Counted from the first letter of the stretch, positions 8,918 to 18,701 are shown. The stretch: 64,000 bases of DNA from Gemmatimonas sp. (GCF_027531815.1 NZ_JAPZSK010000001.1:62001-126000), one strand, 5' to 3'. Translations and numbers: made by a program. Notes: a model not told the origin generated them from the sequence alone.

Positions 8918-9297
8918 GGTGCGGACCGGGTGCGAATGAGCCCATCCAGTGTGGCCTTTACGGTGGCGAGTTGCATGGCGCCAACCTGGTGCCGCACCAC
9001 CGCTTCACTCGCCCCTGTGACAAGGAAATCGGTTTCGCGATGCCCCTGTACCTCGGGTTCCCCGTGGCTCCAGCGCACGAAGAACAGGTACGCGCCCCAC
9101 GGCGCCTCCGGCACACCCGTGGTATCCGTGAGGATGTCCACCGAGTAGGAGAACCCGTCGGCGCCCTCGAAGGCAGCCGGCCGCTTGTGCACCGCCATGT
9201 AGCCGCCCAGCGTCCGCTCATCGCCGGCTGCGTGATCGGGCGGCTGATGATGGCCGTGGTGTACCGTCGGCGACGCATCGCCCTGCTCAGCGGCCAA
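8914..9297 (-). CDS. Small hypothetical protein between proline dehydrogenase and rsgA
   Basis: 127 residues, overlapping proline dehydrogenase by 11 nt at its start and rsgA by 4 nt at its end, so embedded in the operon. The N-terminus is His-rich (VHHGHHQPPDH). From Met34 on (MAVHKRPAAFEGADGFSYSV) the sequence looks like a compact alpha/beta domain with YLFFVRWSHGEPEVQGHRETDFLV. I do not recognise the family. The true start may be Met34, making a protein of 94 residues. The overlaps and unbroken frame support a real gene. Confidence 0.7.
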   Translation of the reverse strand: MAAEQGDASPTVHHGHHQPPDHAAGDERTLGGYMAVHKRPAAFEGADGFSYSVDILTDTTGVPEAPWGAYLFFVRWSHGEPEVQGHRETDFLVTGASEAVVRHQVGAMQLATVKATLDGLIRTRSAP

Positions 9298-10216
9298 GCG
9301 ACTCCTTCACGATGTTGCCGGCCATGAACGCAATGTTGGCCGGACGTTCGGCCAGGCGGCGCATGAGATAGGGATACCACTGGCTGCCGAAGGGCACATA
9401 GACGCGCATGCGGTACCCTTCCTTCACGATCTGCTCCTGCAGGTCACGACGCACGCCGTAGAGCATCTGGAACTCGAAGCGGTCGGGGGCGATTCCCTGC
9501 GCCTTGGCGAACCGCTTGGCTTCGGCAATGATGGCCTCGTCGTGCGTGGCGATGCCGGGGTAGCGCCCCTCGGTCATCAGCTTGTGCATCGCGGCCACGT
9601 AGTTCCTGTCCACGTCGGCCTTGTCGGGGAACGCCACCTCGGGGGGCTCGAGGTAGGCGCCCTTGCAGATGCGCACGCGCGCCGAGAGGCGGTTTGCGCG
9701 CGCCACGTCGTCGAGCGTGCGGCGCAGGGAGCTCTGCAGCACGATGCCCACGTTGTTCTCGAAGCCCGGGAACAGGTGCCGCTCGAAGGTATCGAGCGTG
9801 CGATCGGTGTAGGCGCTGGACTCCATGTCGAGCCGCACGAAGCTGTCGTACTGCCGCGCGCGCGCGATCACTTCGCGCACCACCTCGACCCCGAGGTCAT
9901 CGGAGATGTCCTGCCCAAGCGCCGTGAGCTTGACCGACACGTTCGCGTTGAGCTGGCGCTCGTGAATGCGATCGAGGATTTCGAGGTAGTGTCGCCCGGT
10001 CGCTCGCGCCTCCGCCTCGCTGTGCACACTTTCGCCGAGCAGGTCGAGTGACGCGGAAATGCCTTTGGCGTTCAGTTGCGCCACCGCCTCGACGGCGGTG
10101 CTGATCGTTTCGCCAGCCACGAAGCGCGACGCCATCTTGCGTGCGAACCCGACGTTCTTGACGAAGTCGAAGACGCGCTGCTGGCGCGAGAGATAGAGGA
10201 GGGACGTCCTGAGCAT
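9287..10216 (-). CDS. Proline dehydrogenase (single-domain PRODH)
   Basis: 309-residue FAD-dependent TIM-barrel enzyme oxidising L-proline to pyrroline-5-carboxylate. It matches the short, monofunctional bacterial type rather than PutA. Recognisable stretches are LDLLGESV, ANVSVKLTALG, VRLDMESSAYTDRTL, RICKGAYLEPPEVAFPDK, ATHDEAIIAEAK, FEFQMLYGVRRDLQ and VYVPFGSQWYPYLMRRLAERPAN, the last being the FAD and substrate tail. No P5C dehydrogenase gene is next to it in the window. It lies 9 nt after the M14 carboxypeptidase gene, so release of proline-containing peptides and proline oxidation may be co-expressed. Confidence 0.95.
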   Translation of the reverse strand: MLRTSLLYLSRQQRVFDFVKNVGFARKMASRFVAGETISTAVEAVAQLNAKGISASLDLLGESVHSEAEARATGRHYLEILDRIHERQLNANVSVKLTALGQDISDDLGVEVVREVIARARQYDSFVRLDMESSAYTDRTLDTFERHLFPGFENNVGIVLQSSLRRTLDDVARANRLSARVRICKGAYLEPPEVAFPDKADVDRNYVAAMHKLMTEGRYPGIATHDEAIIAEAKRFAKAQGIAPDRFEFQMLYGVRRDLQEQIVKEGYRMRVYVPFGSQWYPYLMRRLAERPANIAFMAGNIVKESLGR

Positions 10217-10225
10217 GGCAGAAAA

Positions 10226-11914
10226 CTAGCGGATGGGCGCGGCCAGGCGCACAACCGGCGCCACCGCGCCCTTGGCGAGCGCGGCATCGAAGACGTTCCA
10301 CGTGAGCAGACCGTCGTCGCTCTCCGGGTCGAGCAGCAGCAGTGCCACCAGATCCTGCGGCGTCCCGGCCGCCACAATGATGGTGCCGATGGCGAGCGTG
10401 CGGGTGGTGTCACGCCACCGGCCCTGCACGGACATTTCCCGGTGTCCCTGGAAGGGGCGTCCGCTGGCCACCACCGAGTCGACGACGAACTCCCGCAGCG
10501 TCACGGAGGCCGGGGCGGTGAGGGTGCGGAAGGCCACGCCGTGCGCCGTGAGCAGTTCGCGCGCGCGCGGCCAGTCGCCCTCAATGGCGTAGCCATACGG
10601 CGAGGCGGTACGGGTGAGCGCGGCCTCAAAACGGTCGACCACCGGCATGCGCTGCGCCGTGATCACCCCCGACCGCCGGAGGCCGCGCGGCACCCCTGGC
10701 TCGGTGAGCTGGGTCGTGTCGGCCACGCGGTCGAGGCGCTCGACCAGCACGGGTTGGGTATCGGGCCGGCTCGTAAAGCGGCCACGAATGGGAATGTCGG
10801 CGCGCCGGGCGCCGGTGAAGGTGGCCGCCGCCACACCGGTTGCCACCCGGCGCAGGATGCGCGGCCGGTCTTCCGCCACGTAGCTCAGGATCTCCTGCAC
10901 GAACGCCCGCGTGCTCGCCACGCGGCGCGCGAATGGATCGTGCGAGTAGGCTTCGCTGAGGATGCTCACGGCGCCACGCAATCCCACGTAGTTGGTGCCG
11001 TACCGCTGCTTGTGCTCGTAGGTGGCCCACCCCGACTTGACGTCGGCGGCGAGGCTCTCGCGCCCGTTGGCCCCGGTGAAGTTGCCGTAGGGAAACACCT
11101 CGAAGCCGTGCTTCGCCTTCATGCGGCGACGGATCTCCGGAAGCAGCGTGTCGGCGGTGAAGGGCGCCAGCGGCGCCGCCGGATGCAGCGACGGCGAGTA
11201 GGTGAGCGCGTAGCCATGGTAGCTGCCGTTGGTCGTGTGCAGATCCATGAACACGTCGGGTGTCCAGGCAGCGAACGCCGCGAGTGCCCCCACCGTCTCA
11301 GGGGCTTCGGCCTTCACGTAATCACGATTGAGATCGAGTCCGGCGCCGTTCGGTCGTTCGCCGATCATCTCCGGGCCGTTCTGCGCCCCGCGGTTGCGAG
11401 CCTGTGGCGCGAGCTTGTCGTTGCCGTCGCTGTTGTAGATGGGAACCACCACCAGCACCAGCGAATCGAGCACGTTGGGGCGGGCCCCGAAGGACCAGTC
11501 GCGCAGCAGCGCCAGCACGGCCTCCTTTCCCTCCACCTCGCCGGCGTGAATGTTGGCCTGCACGTACACCACCGGCCGTCCCAGCCGCCGCGCCTCGGCC
11601 GGCGTGCGCACGACCGGGCGCGAGGCCACCACGAGGGGCACCGCCTTGCCCATGGGGGAGCGCGCCAGCTCGCTGACGCTGATGGGGGCGCCCAGCGCGC
11701 GCAGCGAATCGAGGAAATGCATAACGTCGGCGTACGACGACGTTTCGCGATAGTCGGTGCGTTCGGCGCGGGTGCGCGGCAGCGCGACTGCGGACGCGGC
11801 GGGTTGCGCCGTGCCCGGGGCCGCGGCACAGCCAGCAAGGACGGTGACGGCGAGTGCCGCACCCGGAAGCACGGCGCGACGGGAGAACGCGAAGCGTGGC
11901 ATGGGCAGCGACAT
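10226..11914 (-). CDS. M14-family zinc carboxypeptidase lipoprotein
   Basis: 562 residues. The N-terminus FSRRAVLPGAALAVTVLAGC carries a twin-arginine-like pair and a lipobox (LAGC), so it is probably an exported lipoprotein. The M14 zinc site is visible as QANIHAGEVEGKE (HxxE) with the third His expected in DLHTTNGSYHGY, and the arginine-containing DLNRDYVK precedes it. The C-terminal about 200 residues form an extra domain not needed for catalysis. It cleaves C-terminal residues of peptides in the envelope, by family. The gene lies between a DinB-like gene (3 nt gap) and proline dehydrogenase (9 nt gap). Confidence 0.88.
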   Translation of the reverse strand: MSLPMPRFAFSRRAVLPGAALAVTVLAGCAAAPGTAQPAASAVALPRTRAERTDYRETSSYADVMHFLDSLRALGAPISVSELARSPMGKAVPLVVASRPVVRTPAEARRLGRPVVYVQANIHAGEVEGKEAVLALLRDWSFGARPNVLDSLVLVVVPIYNSDGNDKLAPQARNRGAQNGPEMIGERPNGAGLDLNRDYVKAEAPETVGALAAFAAWTPDVFMDLHTTNGSYHGYALTYSPSLHPAAPLAPFTADTLLPEIRRRMKAKHGFEVFPYGNFTGANGRESLAADVKSGWATYEHKQRYGTNYVGLRGAVSILSEAYSHDPFARRVASTRAFVQEILSYVAEDRPRILRRVATGVAAATFTGARRADIPIRGRFTSRPDTQPVLVERLDRVADTTQLTEPGVPRGLRRSGVITAQRMPVVDRFEAALTRTASPYGYAIEGDWPRARELLTAHGVAFRTLTAPASVTLREFVVDSVVASGRPFQGHREMSVQGRWRDTTRTLAIGTIIVAAGTPQDLVALLLLDPESDDGLLTWNVFDAALAKGAVAPVVRLAAPIR

Positions 11915-11917
11915 GAG

Positions 11918-12454
11918 TCAGGAGGCCAGGATGGTGCGGATCTGCACCAGATGGCGGAGCTGATGCTGTGCGGCGAGGTGTCCCCACTGATAGCCGTCGA
12001 GTGGGCCGAACAGCGGGTGCGGAAAGTGCGCCTGTCCGAGGGCGCGTCCCGACGCGGCGACGAACGCCGCAATGAGTCGAGCGCGCGCCGTGCGCATCTG
12101 CTCGGCCGATTCAGCCACCGGTGATCCCTGAACCGGCTGCACCATGTCCGGGGCGGTCACCTTGCGCACGGTCGGGTCGGCCACCTTGAAGCGCAGCACC
12201 GACGGTGCGACCGGCTCGTCGCTCACTTCGGGCTGGTCGGCCACCTGCTTGGCGATGGTACTCACCACACGTCCCGCGCCGCTCTCCACGATGGCCATGT
12301 GTTCGAGCACCTGTGCCACCGTCCAGCCGTCACCCAAACGTCGCGCTTCATCCGCGGGGGTGAGCATGGCCAGCAGTGCCTCGGTTTCACGCTGGGCGTC
12401 CTCCAGCGCGGCGATCACCTCGTGAATGCGCGGATGCAGTGCGGGGGTCGACAT
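11918..12454 (-). CDS. DinB-like four-helix metal-binding protein
   Basis: 178 residues matching the DinB/YfiT-like helical bundle. WTVAQVLEHMAIVESG provides the first metal-binding His of such proteins, and GHLAAQHQLRHLVQIRTIL at the end provides the typical C-terminal HxxxH pair. Members include thiol transferases and uncharacterised metal proteins, so no reaction can be assigned. It is 11 nt downstream of fadJ and 3 nt upstream of the carboxypeptidase, in the same minus-strand run. Confidence 0.85.
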   Translation of the reverse strand: MSTPALHPRIHEVIAALEDAQRETEALLAMLTPADEARRLGDGWTVAQVLEHMAIVESGAGRVVSTIAKQVADQPEVSDEPVAPSVLRFKVADPTVRKVTAPDMVQPVQGSPVAESAEQMRTARARLIAAFVAASGRALGQAHFPHPLFGPLDGYQWGHLAAQHQLRHLVQIRTILAS

Positions 12455-12465
12455 ATGGCAGGGGA

Positions 12466-14649
12466 TCAGGGGTGGAAGCGGCGCCCGCTTGCCGCCATTT
12501 CCCGGAGCAGGGCCGCCGGTTCGAAGCGGCCGGGGAAGCGGGCGTTGAACGTGTCCAGCTGCGCCACCACGGCGGGGAGGCCCAGTGTGTCGAGGTAGCG
12601 GAACGGACCGCCAAGGAAGGGCGGAAAGCCAATGCCGAACACGGCGCCGATGTCACCGTCACGCGCGCTGCGGATGATGCCGTGCTGCAGACAGCGCACC
12701 GCCTCGTTGAGCAGGGGGAGGACGCAGCGGGTCTGCATCTCGCCGGCCCCCATCGCCTGCCGTGACGCACCGGCGGGCGTTAGCGCGTAGACGCTCTCGT
12801 CCACCCCGTCGCGCTTGCCGTGCTCGTCGTACCGATAGAAGCCGTTCCGTGCCTTGCGTCCCAGCCGACCGCTCTCCACGACGCGTCGCAGCGTGTCCGA
12901 TGGGAGCATGCGATCGCCGTACGCCGCCACCATGATCGGCCCCGACTTGCCGGCAATGTCGAGCCCCACTTCATCGAGCAGGGTGATGGGACCGACCGGG
13001 AAACCGAAGTCCACCAGCGCCGCGTCGAGTTCCTCGATGCGCGCGCCCTCGTCCAGCAGGCGTCCCGCCTCGTTGAGATAGGGCGCGAGGATGCGATTGA
13101 CGTAGAACCCCGCGCCATCCTGCACCACGATGACCGTCTTGCCCAGCTGCCGGCCGTAGTGCACGGCCGTGGCGGTCGTGGCGGCACTCGTGCGTGGCGT
13201 CACGATCACTTCGAGCAGCGGCATCTTGTGCACCGGCGAGAAGAAGTGCATCCCCACCACCTGCTCGGGACGCGCCGACGCCTCGGCAATGTCGCGAATG
13301 GGAATCGTGCTGGTGTTCGAGGCGAAGATGGCACGGGGCGCCGCCTCCTGCGTTTCGCGCAGCACCTGATGCTTCACCGCAAGATCCTCGAAGACCGCTT
13401 CGATCACGAGGTCGGCGTTGGCAAAGCCACGGTAATCGGTGGTGCTGCCAACCAGCGCCAGCGTGTCGTCGAACTGCGTGCGGGTCAGCTGCTTCTTGCG
13501 CAGCCGTTCACGCAGCACGTCGCGCACCGCGCGCCATCCCGTGGCCAATCGCTCCACCGACGCATCCTTGAGCCGCACCTGCGTGCCCGCCTGCACGGCC
13601 ACGCCGGCGATGCCGGCACCCATGAAGCCGGCCCCGAGCACCCCCACCTTGCGCACCGCGGCGGGCGTGGCCTCCACGCCGTCGGGCAGCCCGCTGTCCT
13701 TCTTGAGCGCCGTGGTGGCAAAGAAGAGATACGTGAGCTGTCGGCACACCGGTGACATGGCGAGCTCCCCGAACCGTCGCGCCTCTTCCTTCAGCCCGGC
13801 TTCCATGCCTTCCGCGTACCCCTGCTGGATCACGTCGATGGCGGCGAGCGGCGCGGGGTATTTGCCCCGTGTCTTGGCCATCACCCCTTCGCGCGCCTTG
13901 CGGAAGACGATCATGCGCCCCAACGCATTGTCTTCGAGCAGCACCGCTGCGGCGCCGCTGGCGCGACGGCGCGTCGGAGTGGGGCGCCCTGCGGCGAGGT
14001 CGTGCACACGACGCACCGCCACCTCGCGCAGGATGGCGGGATGCACCAGCTCGTGCACCAACCCCATCTGCCACGCCTTGCGGGCCCTGATGTTGCGCCC
14101 GGTCAGGATCATGTCGAGCGCGGCCTGCAACCCCACCGTGCGCGGCAGGCGCTGGGTTCCGCCGGCGCCGGGAATGAGCCCCAGCTGCACCTCGGGGAGG
14201 GCAAGTACCGTCTTGGCGTGGTCCGTGGCCACACGATGCCGGCACGCCAGCGCCACTTCCAGCCCGCCGCCCAGCGCCGCGCCATGCACCGCCGCCACCA
14301 CCGGCTTGCGCATGGCCGCCAGTCGATCGAGCACCGCCTGACCGGCGCGCGAGAGCGCCTCGGCCTCTGCCGCCGTGTCGATGCGCGTGAGCTCGTCGAT
14401 ATCGGCACCGGCAATCCAGCTGTCGGGCTTCCCGCTCAGCAGGACGGCACCCACGATCGCCTCGTCCTCCGCGATACGCCGGAAGAGGCCGTCGAACACC
14501 GGCGCCACCCGGGAGTTGAGCGTGTTCACCGGCGAGCCCGGCTGGTCGTAGCAGATCACGGCCACGCCCTGCTCCACCGTGCACGTCACCCCCGTCTCCG
14601 CGTCGGCCACGAGACCCTCCTCGACTCCGCTGCTCTGCGATGCGGGCAT
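12466..14649 (-). CDS. fadJ: Fatty-acid oxidation complex alpha subunit (enoyl-CoA hydratase / 3-hydroxyacyl-CoA dehydrogenase)
   Basis: 727 residues. The start is the ATG opening MPASQSSGVEEG, which overlaps the thiolase stop (ATGA). The upstream open frame is a shadow of the thiolase gene. An N-terminal crotonase domain (residues about 30-220) shows WIAGADIDEL, HGAALGGGLEVALACRHRV and PEVQLGLIPGAGGTQRLPR with the two catalytic glutamates. The NAD-binding domain begins at VGVLGAGFMGAGIAGVAV near residue 340, and the 3HCDH active region follows with MHFFSPVHKMPLLEVI and FPVGPITLLDEVGLD. Length agrees with FadJ. Paired with the thiolase it performs steps 2-4 of beta-oxidation. Confidence 0.96.
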   Translation of the reverse strand: MPASQSSGVEEGLVADAETGVTCTVEQGVAVICYDQPGSPVNTLNSRVAPVFDGLFRRIAEDEAIVGAVLLSGKPDSWIAGADIDELTRIDTAAEAEALSRAGQAVLDRLAAMRKPVVAAVHGAALGGGLEVALACRHRVATDHAKTVLALPEVQLGLIPGAGGTQRLPRTVGLQAALDMILTGRNIRARKAWQMGLVHELVHPAILREVAVRRVHDLAAGRPTPTRRRASGAAAVLLEDNALGRMIVFRKAREGVMAKTRGKYPAPLAAIDVIQQGYAEGMEAGLKEEARRFGELAMSPVCRQLTYLFFATTALKKDSGLPDGVEATPAAVRKVGVLGAGFMGAGIAGVAVQAGTQVRLKDASVERLATGWRAVRDVLRERLRKKQLTRTQFDDTLALVGSTTDYRGFANADLVIEAVFEDLAVKHQVLRETQEAAPRAIFASNTSTIPIRDIAEASARPEQVVGMHFFSPVHKMPLLEVIVTPRTSAATTATAVHYGRQLGKTVIVVQDGAGFYVNRILAPYLNEAGRLLDEGARIEELDAALVDFGFPVGPITLLDEVGLDIAGKSGPIMVAAYGDRMLPSDTLRRVVESGRLGRKARNGFYRYDEHGKRDGVDESVYALTPAGASRQAMGAGEMQTRCVLPLLNEAVRCLQHGIIRSARDGDIGAVFGIGFPPFLGGPFRYLDTLGLPAVVAQLDTFNARFPGRFEPAALLREMAASGRRFHP

Positions 14650-15944
14650 CACGCGCGCTCCACGATCATCGCGTGGCCGAGTCCGCCGGCGGCACACACG
14701 GTCAACAGGCCGAACTGCCCGCCGCGCCGCTGCAGTTCGTTGCACAGCGTGGTGAGTACGCGCGCGCCGGTCGCCCCGAAGGGGTGGCCAATGGAGAGTG
14801 AGCCACCCATGACGTTGAGCCGGTCGGGGTTCACCTCGCCCACGGGGGCGGCCAGTCCGGCGCGGGCCGCCCATGCTTTCGACGCGAGCCCCTGCAGGTT
14901 GCTCAACACCTGCGCCGCGAAGGCTTCGTGCATTTCCACGAGATCGATGTCGGCCAGCGACAGGCCGGCGCGCTGGAGCGCGAGGGGCGCGGCCAGCACC
15001 GGCGCCTGGAGCAGCTGCTCCCCCGGATCCACGGCCGCGTAGGCATATGACCGAATGAACGCCAACGGGGTGTAGCCCAGACTCCGTGCTCGCTCCTCGC
15101 TCATGAGGAGCACGGCACTCGCGCCGTCGGTGAGCGGCGAGGCATTGCCTGCCGTGACGGTGCCGTACTGCCGATCGAACACGGGCTTGAGCTGCGCCAG
15201 CTGCTCGTAGCGGCTGTCGCGCCGCACCCCGTTGTCGGTGGTGAGCATGCTGTCGTAGGCGGGGGGCACGGGCAGGGGGACGATCTCGGCTGCAAGCCGG
15301 CCGTCGTCGAGGCCGCGCGCCGCCAGCTCATGGGAGCGCACGGCGAAACGATCCTGCGCCTCGCGACTGATGCCGTTCAGCTTGGCCATCTTGTCGGCGC
15401 TCTGCCCCATGGTCTCGCCGGTGCTGGGCTCCGCGATGGCCGGCGTGATGGGCACGAAGTCGCTCGGTCGCACGCGCGCGAGTGTGGCCACGCGCTGGCT
15501 CATGCTCTTGGCCTTCGAGGCGGCCACGAGGATGTCGCTCATGCCGCGGGAATGCAGAATGGGGACCTGCGTGAGACTCTCGCTTCCCCCGGCGATGGCC
15601 ACGTCGGCGTGCCCCAGCGCAATCTGGTCGGCCGCGTCGGTGATGGCCTGATTGGACGACGCGCAGGCGCGTCCCACGGTGTAGGCCTGCACGGTACGCG
15701 GAAAGTGCGGCATGAGCGCGAGTTCGCGCGCGATGTTGGGGGCGATGACCGACGGGATGACCGTCCCGTACACCAGCAGGTCCACCGTGCCGGTGTCGAG
15801 GCTGGTGCGCTGCACCAGCTCCCCGACGGCGGCGCGACCGAGGTCGATGGCGGTGAGGTCCTTGAGCGCTGTGCCGGAGCGCGCAAACGGCGTGCGGACG
15901 CCGGCGATGATGGCGATACGTCGGCCGTTACCAAAGGTGGGCAT
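14649..15944 (-). CDS. fadI: Acetyl-CoA acyltransferase (3-ketoacyl-CoA thiolase)
   Basis: 431 residues. The start is chosen at MPTFGNGRRIAIIAGVRTPF, because this is the family N-terminus, while the longer frame would run into the glpD start. The nucleophile cysteine is in VGRACASSNQAI, the catalytic His in SIGHPFGATGARVL, and the second cysteine in LLTVCAAGGLGHAM at the C-terminus. FadI rather than FadA is suggested by length and by pairing with a FadJ-like partner. It is the first gene of the minus-strand fatty-acid operon and is divergent from glpD with 77 nt between starts. Confidence 0.95.
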   Translation of the reverse strand: MPTFGNGRRIAIIAGVRTPFARSGTALKDLTAIDLGRAAVGELVQRTSLDTGTVDLLVYGTVIPSVIAPNIARELALMPHFPRTVQAYTVGRACASSNQAITDAADQIALGHADVAIAGGSESLTQVPILHSRGMSDILVAASKAKSMSQRVATLARVRPSDFVPITPAIAEPSTGETMGQSADKMAKLNGISREAQDRFAVRSHELAARGLDDGRLAAEIVPLPVPPAYDSMLTTDNGVRRDSRYEQLAQLKPVFDRQYGTVTAGNASPLTDGASAVLLMSEERARSLGYTPLAFIRSYAYAAVDPGEQLLQAPVLAAPLALQRAGLSLADIDLVEMHEAFAAQVLSNLQGLASKAWAARAGLAAPVGEVNPDRLNVMGGSLSIGHPFGATGARVLTTLCNELQRRGGQFGLLTVCAAGGLGHAMIVERA

Positions 15945-16021
15945 GGGGCAAAGATAACCGGTGTGCCACGGGGCCGACGGCCTGCGCTTGCCGGGTGCCG
16001 GTCCGGTCGCGATGATGCGGC

Positions 16022-17692
16022 ATGGGGAGCAGCGCACCACCATCGCCACCGCACCGCACCGCGGCACTGGCCGCGCTTGGCAGTGAGCCCTTCGATCTGG
16101 TCGTGATCGGCGGCGGCATTACGGGCGCCGGCGTGGCGCGCGAGGCGGCGCTTGCCGGGTACCGCACCGCACTGCTCGAGCGTGACGATTTTGCGGCCGG
16201 CACCTCCAGTCGTTCCTCGCGGCTGGTGCACGGCGGGGTGCGCTACCTCGAGCATGGACATCTCGGGCTCGTCTTCGAGTCGAGCCGCGAACGTCGGCTG
16301 CTCCTGCAGCTCGCGCCGCATCTGGTGCGCCCGCTGGCCTTCACGTGGCCCGTCTACGAAGGGGCGCGGGTGCCGCTCTGGAAGGTGCGCGCCGGACTGG
16401 CGCTGTACGATGCCCTGTCGCTCTTTCGCAACGTGCACCCGCACCAGGGACTCTCGGCGGCCGAGGTGCATGCGCAGGAGCCTGCACTCACCACGCATGG
16501 GCTCAAGGGGGGCGCCCGGTACTGGGACGCGGCAACCAATGACACGCGCCTCACGCTGGCCACGGCCCTGGCCGCGCATGACGCCGGGGCGGTGATCGTG
16601 AACCATGCGGCCGTGGTGGGTGGCGTGCGCAGCGGCGGCCGGCTTGCCGGGGTGCTCGTGCACGATCGGCTCGGTAATCAGCAGCTGTCGGTGCAGGCGC
16701 ATGTGGTGGTGAACGCCACCGGGCCATGGAGCGATGCCACCGCGGCACTCACCGGCGAGAGCCAGGGCACGCAACTGCTCGGTTCTGCGGGCTCGCACAT
16801 TGCCGTGCCGCGGAACCGCGTGGGGAACCACGAGGCGGTGACGATGGTCTCGCCGCTCGACGGGCGCGTCATGTTCGTGCTGCCGGCGGGGGCGCACACC
16901 ATCATTGGCACCACCGAGCGGGCCGCGCGCAGCGGCCCCGACGAGATCCGCGCCACGGAAGCCGAGATCACCTACCTGCTCCAGAGCGTCAACGGACAGT
17001 TCGGCGATGCCCGCCTGTCGCGCGACGACGTGATCAGCGCGTGGTGCGGTATTCGCCCTCTGGCCGCGGCGCGGGCCGGCACCGGGAACGCGGGATCGGC
17101 GTCACGCGAACATGCCGTGATACACCGTGCCGATGGGCTGGTCAGTGTGACCGGGGGCAAGCTCACCACCTACCGCGCCATGGCCGCCGATGTGCTGTCC
17201 CATGCCACCCGCGGGGTGGCGGCCACCGGTGCCGGCCTCGTCTCGCGTCGTCCCCCGCAGGACAGTGCCAGCACCCCACTGCCCGGCGGCGCGTTCCCGC
17301 ACCGCGAAACCCTGCTGGCCGAAGCGCGCGCGACGACACGGGACGCCGCGGTGGGCGAGCAGCTGGCGCAGTCGTACGGCGCCCACTGGCGGCGGGTCTG
17401 GCAGTACGCGGAGGCCGACGCGCTGCTTGGTACGCGCATCGTGGAGCAGCTGCCGTATGTGCTGGCCGAGGTGCCGCATGCGGTGACACACGAGCTGGCG
17501 TGCACGCTTGCGGATGTCCTGGTGCGTCGCACGCACATTGCCTTCGAAACGCGCGATCACGGTCGCGCGGCGGCACGACACATTGCACCGCACATGGCCG
17601 CCGCGCTCCAGTGGAACGAAACCACCACCGCGGCAGCGCTGGCAGCGTACGACGCCGAGGTGACGCGGCTGTTCGCGGTGGATGCCGTGTAG
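16022..17692 (+). CDS. glpD: FAD-dependent glycerol-3-phosphate dehydrogenase
   Basis: 556 residues. The FAD-binding dinucleotide motif VVIGGGITGAGVAREA is at about residues 28-43, followed by TSSRSSRLVHGGVRYLEHG, which is highly typical of GlpD/GlpA. Further signatures are WPVYEG near residue 120, IGTTERA, and SVTGGKLTTYRAMA near residue 380, with a C-terminal helical domain. It oxidises sn-glycerol-3-phosphate to dihydroxyacetone phosphate at the cytoplasmic membrane and feeds electrons to quinone. It is divergent from fadI, so breakdown of fatty acids and of the glycerol backbone may share the 77-nt control region. Confidence 0.95.
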   Translation: MGSSAPPSPPHRTAALAALGSEPFDLVVIGGGITGAGVAREAALAGYRTALLERDDFAAGTSSRSSRLVHGGVRYLEHGHLGLVFESSRERRLLLQLAPHLVRPLAFTWPVYEGARVPLWKVRAGLALYDALSLFRNVHPHQGLSAAEVHAQEPALTTHGLKGGARYWDAATNDTRLTLATALAAHDAGAVIVNHAAVVGGVRSGGRLAGVLVHDRLGNQQLSVQAHVVVNATGPWSDATAALTGESQGTQLLGSAGSHIAVPRNRVGNHEAVTMVSPLDGRVMFVLPAGAHTIIGTTERAARSGPDEIRATEAEITYLLQSVNGQFGDARLSRDDVISAWCGIRPLAAARAGTGNAGSASREHAVIHRADGLVSVTGGKLTTYRAMAADVLSHATRGVAATGAGLVSRRPPQDSASTPLPGGAFPHRETLLAEARATTRDAAVGEQLAQSYGAHWRRVWQYAEADALLGTRIVEQLPYVLAEVPHAVTHELACTLADVLVRRTHIAFETRDHGRAAARHIAPHMAAALQWNETTTAAALAAYDAEVTRLFAVDAV

Positions 17693-17697
17693 CCGGC

Positions 17698-18678
17698 TCA
17701 GGGCACCAGCAGCACCTTGCCGTTGCGTCCGCCGGCGGCAGCATAGGCCACGGCATCCTGGATCTGCGCCAGCCGGAAGGTGCGATCGACGCGCGCCGCC
17801 AGCGTCCCCTCGGCGACACGTTGCGCGAGCTCCCCATACAGGGCGCGCTGCTGCTCGCCCGTGGCACGCCGGAACCAGAAGGCCAGCCAGAAACCGCGCA
17901 GTGTGACGTCGCGAAAGACGAACGACCCGGGGGCCACCTTGCAGGCGTCGCCGCTCATGGCGCCGTAATTCACCACGGTGCCGCCAATGGCCACGGAGCG
18001 CGCCAGCCGATCGGTGGCGGTGCCCCCCACGGCATCGAAGGCAACGCGCACCTTGGCGCCCTGGGTGGCAGCCGCCACCCGCTCGGGCAGATCGGGACCG
18101 TCAACCAGCACAACGTCGCCACCGAGCGCTTCCAGCACGGGCACCATGGCGTCGCGGCGCACCACACTCACGGTGCGAAGGCCGCGCGCACGCGCCAGCT
18201 GAATGAGATACTCGCCCACGGCGCTGTTCGCCGCGTTCTGCACGACCCAGTCGCCGGGAGCGAGGGTGACGAATTCCGACAGCAGGAGCGACGCGGTGGG
18301 CGGGTTGACCGTGAGCATGGCCAGCTGGAGCAGATCGCCGCCGGCAGGGAGTGGCAGCAGCGTGTCGGCCCTGGCGACGGCATGCGTGCTCCAGCTCCCG
18401 GCGCCCACCGGCATGAGGACCAGATCACCGACGGCCAGCCGCTGAACATCGGCTCCCAGTTGTGCGACGCGCGCAACACCCTCGTTGCCGCCTACCGCCG
18501 GCAGCGGCGGCAGCGCGCCGTACTGTCCGGTGATGGTGAGAACATCGGACGGGTTGATGGGCGCCGCGAGCATTTCCAGCAGCACCTCACCGGCCCCGGG
18601 CGTTGGCGTCTCGCGCTCCACACACCGGATCCGGGAGTGCGGAGCGTCACCACGCGTATCGTAGATGGCCTGCCACAT
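17698..18678 (-). CDS. MDR-family 2-enoyl thioester reductase-like oxidoreductase
   Basis: 326 residues, started at MWQAIYDTRG because the upstream extension overlaps greA. The pattern INPSDVLTITGQYG followed by LPAVGGNEGVARV is characteristic of the zinc-free MECR/ETR branch of medium-chain dehydrogenases, which reduce trans-2-enoyl thioesters with NADPH. The nucleotide-binding part includes QNAANSAVGEYLIQLARARG and VVRRD. No zinc ligands are present. A general quinone-oxidoreductase-like role cannot be excluded. It follows greA by 23 nt and converges with glpD 5 nt away. Confidence 0.87.
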   Translation of the reverse strand: MWQAIYDTRGDAPHSRIRCVERETPTPGAGEVLLEMLAAPINPSDVLTITGQYGALPPLPAVGGNEGVARVAQLGADVQRLAVGDLVLMPVGAGSWSTHAVARADTLLPLPAGGDLLQLAMLTVNPPTASLLLSEFVTLAPGDWVVQNAANSAVGEYLIQLARARGLRTVSVVRRDAMVPVLEALGGDVVLVDGPDLPERVAAATQGAKVRVAFDAVGGTATDRLARSVAIGGTVVNYGAMSGDACKVAPGSFVFRDVTLRGFWLAFWFRRATGEQQRALYGELAQRVAEGTLAARVDRTFRLAQIQDAVAYAAAGGRNGKVLLVP

Positions 18679-18701
18679 GAGCGCTCCGGTTGGGGCGGAA
18701 A

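Noticed and set aside
10076-12124. A 682-codon plus-strand open frame opposite the M14 carboxypeptidase and DinB-like genes
   Set aside because: It is antisense to two well-supported genes and rich in Arg, His and Gly, as expected of a GC-rich shadow frame. It has no recognisable domain.
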